NCBI GenBank assembly: GCA_022561675.1 | Contig: JADFQT010000067.1 | Coordinates: forward strand, 1 to 10,172 | Source: Chloroflexota bacterium | GTDB taxonomy: Bacteria > Chloroflexota > Dehalococcoidia > Lucifugimonadales > UBA3495 | Direction: 5' to 3' | Length of the DNA stretch: 10,172 nt | Shown here: positions 6,816-10,172 of the stretch, one piece after another | How the letters are laid out: each line of letters starts with the position of its first letter | How positions within the stretch are numbered: position 1 is the first letter of the stretch | The notes under the pieces: model-generated | What the model was told of the DNA's origin: nothing | What the model saw: only the letters and a program-made list of their open reading frames with translations | Database searches by the model: none | Program-made: the position numbers and the translations under genes

Positions 6816-9797
6816 ATGGGTTTGGTAAATCGGCGAGAGCGGATTTTCGTCGGCCGCCAGCGGGAGATGGCCGAACTCAGGGGTGCCCTGGATGACGCAA
6901 TGGCGGGCCAGGGACGGTCGGTCATGCTGGCGGGAGAGCCGGGCATCGGCAAGACCCGGACGGCCCAGGAGTTGGGGTCCCACGCCGCCGCACTGGGCGT
7001 CAAGGTGCTCTGGGGCTGGTGCTACGAACGGGAAGGAGCTCCTCCCTACTGGCCCTGGATCCAGCCCATGCGCTCCTATATTCAGGAGAAGGACTCCGCG
7101 GAATTACGCTCCCAAATGGGGCCCGGCGCCTCCGACATCGCTCAAATCGTGCCTGAAGTCCGGCAGCAACTTCCGGACATGGAGCCGTCTCCGATACTGG
7201 AGCCGCAGCAAGCCAGGTTCAGGTTATTCGACTCCATCACCAACTTCTTGAAAAACGCGGCCCAGAGCCAACCGCTGATGCTGGTTCTGGAGGATCTTCA
7301 CTGGGCCGATCACTCTTCACTCATGCTGTGGGAGTTTGTCAGCAAAGAGATTTCCAATGCCAGGGTGATGCTTCTGGGCACCTACCGCGACGTGGAGGTT
7401 GGCCGGGGCCATCCCCTTTCCCAGGCGCTGGGGGCTCTCATCCGCGAGCCCAGCTTCCGCCGCGTGCAGTTGGGCGGCCTCAGCAAACAGGACGCCAGCC
7501 GGCTGGTTGAACTAAGCGCCGGTGTTACCCTGGCCGAACCCAGCTTGGACTTGATCCACAGCAGAACCGAGGGCAACCCCTTGTTCTTGAGCGAGCTAGT
7601 GCGCCTGGTTGGCGAAGAAAATATAGGGGCCGGCGATTCTTGGACCTCTGCCCTGCCGGAGGGAATAAAGGACATCATCGGCCGGCGTCTTGACCGTTTG
7701 TCCCAGCGGTGCAACGAGACCCTGACCGTAGCGTCGGTCATCGGCCGGGAGTTTTCGTTGGAGCAGTTGAAGCCCTTAATCGATGGGCTGCCGGAAGATA
7801 GTCGGACGGAAGACGCGCTGCTGCAAGTGCTTGAGGAAGCCCAATCAGCCCGCGTCATTGAGGAATCGCCCGGATCAAGGGACCGCTTTCGGTTCAGCCA
7901 TGCGTTAATACAAGAGACGGTAGCCTCTGAGCTGACCACCGCCCGGCGAGTCCGGCTGCACGCCCGCATCGCTGAAGCCCTGGAACAGCTATATGGAGCC
8001 GATGCTGAAGCCCACGCCGCCGAGCTGGCCCACCACTTCGCCGAGGCCGAGGCCATCTCGGGCGGAGAGAAGCTGGTCCGTTACTCCCAGTTGGCCGGAG
8101 AGCAGGCGCTGGCAGCCTACGCCTGGGCAGAGGCATTGGATCACTACCAGCTGGCCTTGGAAACGAAAGGCGTCCGGCTGAGCGGTGGGGAACCAGCCAA
8201 AGATGACGAGACCGCTGAACTCTTGTTCGGTTTGGGCCGCGCTCAAGCAGGCGTTTTCCCCCTATATCGTATTCCGGAAGCGATTGCGACACTGAGCCGG
8301 GCTTTCAATTATTATGCCGACGTTGCGGATGTTGACCGCGCCCTGGCGGTAGCCCTGTCCCCCATCCTCGGCATAGGGATTGGGCGCCGCTCCGGCAGAG
8401 CCCAGATGATAGAGCGAGCCTTGAAACTGATGCCACCCAATTTCCGCGAGGAGGGTCGACTGCTGTCTGACTACGGCGTGGCCCTAGGTATCCACGAAGG
8501 TAACTACGATGGCGCGCAGGAGGCGTTAAACCGCGCTTTGGAGATAGCCCGTCGAGCAGGAGACGCAACACTGGAGATGCGTACCTTGTGTCATGCCGCA
8601 CGTGTGGACCAACACCAGGGACGGATGCGGGAAGCCCTTGAGAATAGTCTGCTGGCCCTCGAACTAGCCCCCCGGGCCAATGATCTTGCCGCCGAATCTG
8701 ATGCCCATAGTCAGGCAAGCAACCAGTTGATGTCGTTGGGCGAACCGGAGGCCGCGCGGTATCACCTATCAGCGATGTCGGCTCCGGCGGCCAAGGCGGC
8801 GGATTACTTCTCAACCTTCGCCGTACTCGTGAACCACATGAAACTGTCGTCGCTGGTGGGTGATTGGGTAGCAGCTCGCGAGTTTGGCGACCGCGCCCTG
8901 GCCGCCGGTCCCTTTGACGCACGTCTATTACTTCGGCGAATAATGTTGGAGTACCAAGAGGGCGACTTCGTCCAAGGGCGGGTTTACGTGGACCGGCTAC
9001 AGGAGGTGATGCACATTACCTCACCGGGGCCGACACTCGACACCGTGTGCTTCGCTATGGCCGTATCACTGGCAGCGCGAATCACCGGCAGCGCCGAGCA
9101 GTTAGAGGTGGGAAAAACGGCCGCCGAAGCTGCACTGGCATCACCCTACGCGACTCGTAGTGTCAGAATGGCAGCTACATGTACGCAGGGGATATGGTCG
9201 GTGCTTACTGGCGATGCGGTAGCGGCAGCCGGGCATTACACGGCACTGGAGGGTGATTCAGGGTATGTTCTTACCGACTCTAACGTGATGGTCGACCACC
9301 TGCTGGGACTCTTGTCCCACACCATGGGCAAGCTAGATGCGGCGGCGGTCCACTTTGAAGATGCCCTTGCCTTCTGCCGCAGGGCTGGATACCGGCCAGA
9401 CATAGCCTGGACCTGCCATGACTACGCCGACACCCTGCTCCAGCGTAACGGACCCGGCGATAAATCCAGTGCTACGGCCCTGCTGGACGAGTCGCTGGCC
9501 ATCTCCACTGAACTGGGTATGCGGCCATTGATGGCGCGGGTAAACGCTCTTCAGGTACGGGCTGAGACCCAGCGGGCCGGAGGGCCAGTCTATCCCAATG
9601 GGCTAACCCCCCGCGAGGTTGAGGTGCTGCGCCTGGTAGCATCCGGCAAGACCAGTGCGGAGATTGCGGCGGACCTGGTGCTTAGCCGCCGGACGGTGGA
9701 GCGGCATATCTCGAATATCTACAGCAAGACCGAGGTCCGCAGCCGGGCCGAAGCCACTGCCTTCGCCTTTACCCACGGACTTACGTCCTCTTCCTAG
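6816..9797 (+). CDS. LAL-type transcriptional regulator (AAA ATPase, TPR-like region, LuxR HTH)
   Basis: A 993-residue MalT-like large ATP-binding LuxR regulator. The N-terminal AAA_16-type ATPase has the segment FVGRQREMAEL (11-21), Walker A GEPGIGKT (40-47) and Walker B LVLED (156-160) followed by LHWAD. The LGTYRD strand, TEGNPLFLSEL (251-261) and RFSHALIQET (359-368) are characteristic of the family's ATPase and winged-helix regions. Residues about 395-900 are Ala/Leu/Glu-rich paired helices that look like degenerate TPRs, the usual ligand or partner-sensing part. A GerE/LuxR helix-turn-helix starts at Leu930 (LTPREVEVLRLVASGKTSAEI) and continues through RRTVERHISNIY to residue about 989. 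An in-frame TGA (6813-6815) directly precedes ATG 6816, so no earlier start is possible. TTG 6822 is an alternative with better spacing from GGTGA. Known relatives activate transcription when an effector binds with ATP. Effector and targets here are unknown. Confidence 0.93.
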   Translation: MGLVNRRERIFVGRQREMAELRGALDDAMAGQGRSVMLAGEPGIGKTRTAQELGSHAAALGVKVLWGWCYEREGAPPYWPWIQPMRSYIQEKDSAELRSQMGPGASDIAQIVPEVRQQLPDMEPSPILEPQQARFRLFDSITNFLKNAAQSQPLMLVLEDLHWADHSSLMLWEFVSKEISNARVMLLGTYRDVEVGRGHPLSQALGALIREPSFRRVQLGGLSKQDASRLVELSAGVTLAEPSLDLIHSRTEGNPLFLSELVRLVGEENIGAGDSWTSALPEGIKDIIGRRLDRLSQRCNETLTVASVIGREFSLEQLKPLIDGLPEDSRTEDALLQVLEEAQSARVIEESPGSRDRFRFSHALIQETVASELTTARRVRLHARIAEALEQLYGADAEAHAAELAHHFAEAEAISGGEKLVRYSQLAGEQALAAYAWAEALDHYQLALETKGVRLSGGEPAKDDETAELLFGLGRAQAGVFPLYRIPEAIATLSRAFNYYADVADVDRALAVALSPILGIGIGRRSGRAQMIERALKLMPPNFREEGRLLSDYGVALGIHEGNYDGAQEALNRALEIARRAGDATLEMRTLCHAARVDQHQGRMREALENSLLALELAPRANDLAAESDAHSQASNQLMSLGEPEAARYHLSAMSAPAAKAADYFSTFAVLVNHMKLSSLVGDWVAAREFGDRALAAGPFDARLLLRRIMLEYQEGDFVQGRVYVDRLQEVMHITSPGPTLDTVCFAMAVSLAARITGSAEQLEVGKTAAEAALASPYATRSVRMAATCTQGIWSVLTGDAVAAAGHYTALEGDSGYVLTDSNVMVDHLLGLLSHTMGKLDAAAVHFEDALAFCRRAGYRPDIAWTCHDYADTLLQRNGPGDKSSATALLDESLAISTELGMRPLMARVNALQVRAETQRAGGPVYPNGLTPREVEVLRLVASGKTSAEIAADLVLSRRTVERHISNIYSKTEVRSRAEATAFAFTHGLTSSS

Positions 9798-9832
9798 CCC
9801 CTGGGCGATTCCCGGCCCCTGGGTAATTCCCG
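9797..9832. repeat. Tandem 18-base direct repeat at the end of the regulator gene
   Basis: Two adjacent 18-base units, 9797-9814 and 9815-9832, share the pattern GCCCCTGGG-NN-ATTCCCG and differ only at the two central bases (CG against TA). The first unit begins on the last base of the TAG stop codon. It looks like a local duplication. A regulatory role is possible but nothing else supports one. Confidence 0.6.
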
Positions 9833-9855
9833 CCACAAGCAGACAGCCCCCTCTT

Positions 9856-9861
9856 TAGAAT
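9856..9861 (+). promoter_or_regulatory. Possible -10 element (TAGAAT) in the gap before the lipoprotein gene
   Basis: TAGAAT followed by GC repeats the octamer seen at 6781-6788. It lies about 180 bases before the lipoprotein ATG, implying a long leader if real. No convincing -35 element is visible. The rest of the 241-base gap (9798-10038) holds a T-run at 9900-9905 without a good stem before it, and GC-rich short palindromes; no gene was seen. Confidence 0.2.
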
Positions 9862-10026
9862 GCGCCAAATTTACGTATGCCTCTCCGACAGGATGGGTGT
9901 TTTTTCCGATTGCGCCCAGCCGCCGGCGGTGTAGGCTCGGTGAGGTCGGGGGATTCGCCGGCCGCTGCTGGTCCAGGCCATTGGCGCCCGGCGGACTCCT
10001 GACCCATCGCGCAAAACCCCAACTAA

Positions 10027-10033
10027 AAGGAGG
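10027..10033 (+). promoter_or_regulatory. Strong Shine-Dalgarno site for the lipoprotein gene
   Basis: AAGGAGG lies five bases before ATG 10039. It is among the strongest ribosome binding sites in the window and supports the start of the truncated gene at the right edge. Confidence 0.75.
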
Positions 10034-10038
10034 CTGTT

Positions 10039-10172
10039 ATGGCAAGGAAAATGTTTACAACCCGGATAACCCGCTCACCGATGCTGATAGTGCTACTGCT
10101 AATGATGATTCTGGGCATGGCCTGCAGCGGGCAAGCCGGTGCCTCCGGCCCGGCAGGCCCTCCGGGCACAGC
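10039..10172 (+). CDS. Lipoprotein with collagen-like Gly-X-Y stretch after the lipobox (N-terminal fragment)
   Basis: Only the first 44 residues are in the window; the frame is open to the edge. The start MARKMFTTRITR is basic. A hydrophobic core follows (residues 15-28, rich in Leu, Met and Ile) and ends in LGMAC, with Cys29 as the predicted lipidated residue after signal peptidase II cleavage. Gly at -3 is unusual but allowed by the looser lipobox pattern. The mature part starts SGQAGASGPAGPPGT, in which residues 34-43 have Gly at every third position, like collagen. The product should be exported and membrane-anchored. In Chloroflexota-like genomes I recall similar Gly-X-Y linkers between the lipid anchor and substrate-binding or other extracellular domains, but the functional domain lies outside the window. 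A strong ribosome binding site precedes the start. Confidence 0.75.
   Translation, partial: MARKMFTTRITRSPMLIVLLLMMILGMACSGQAGASGPAGPPGT

Noticed and set aside
7382..8056. A 224-residue - strand frame inside the LAL regulator
   Set aside because: Ser/Arg/Ala-rich low-complexity translation typical of the reverse of a GC-rich coding region, with no family resemblance. The + strand protein is unambiguous here.
8305..8922. A 205-residue - strand frame inside the LAL regulator
   Set aside because: Arg/Pro/Gly-rich translation with no motif, opposite the helical region of the regulator.
9892..9910. T-run TTTTTT at 9900-9905 as an intrinsic terminator for the regulator gene
   Set aside because: Only a three-base stem (TCC/GGA) can be drawn before it. 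A weak pairing with sequence after the run relies on wobbles.
1..10172. CRISPR array, transposase, tRNA, integration site or phage-type genes
   Set aside because: No regularly spaced repeats, transposase motifs, tRNA-like cloverleaf or recombinase motifs were seen on either strand.

Overview
The window reads as a GC-rich bacterial chromosome segment with every gene on the + strand. The content suggests a Chloroflexota-type bacterium, such as a Dehalococcoidia or SAR202-like lineage: stacked family III CoA-transferases, a cytoplasmic-looking LVIVD-repeat propeller, a LuxR-type regulator with an ATPase domain, and a lipoprotein whose lipobox is followed by a Gly-X-Y stretch. This assignment is inference from gene families. 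There is no rRNA or other marker gene in the window to confirm it.

Layout. Positions 1-104 hold the last codons of a family III (CaiB/BaiF) CoA-transferase. Positions 131-5240 hold three complete paralogues of the same family, interrupted by a two-domain MaoC/hot-dog hydratase-like gene (1429-2658). The genes up to 3915 are tightly packed (gaps of about 15-32 bases), as expected for an operon, and the last transferase follows after 101 bases. After a 167-base gap comes an LVIVD-repeat beta-propeller gene (5408-6622). A 193-base gap holding a GC-rich hairpin and a perfect 12-base palindrome leads to a 993-residue LAL-type regulator (6816-9797): AAA ATPase, helical repeat region, LuxR helix-turn-helix. 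A 241-base gap then leads to the start of a lipoprotein gene (10039 onward) that runs off the window.

How the genes may work together. Family III CoA-transferases move CoA from an acyl-CoA donor to a free carboxylic acid, and MaoC-fold enzymes hydrate enoyl-CoA or dehydrate hydroxyacyl-CoA. The first half therefore looks like a catabolic cassette that activates one or more organic acids and then hydrates the thioester; the substrate cannot be read from sequence. The middle transferase (2674-3915) has Ser where the family has its nucleophilic Asp, while its two complete neighbours keep Asp. This raises the possibility of a heteromeric enzyme or a non-catalytic paralogue. The LAL regulator is a candidate controller of this locus or of the downstream lipoprotein gene, which may encode a substrate-binding or other surface protein. 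No mobile element, CRISPR array, tRNA or rRNA was seen.
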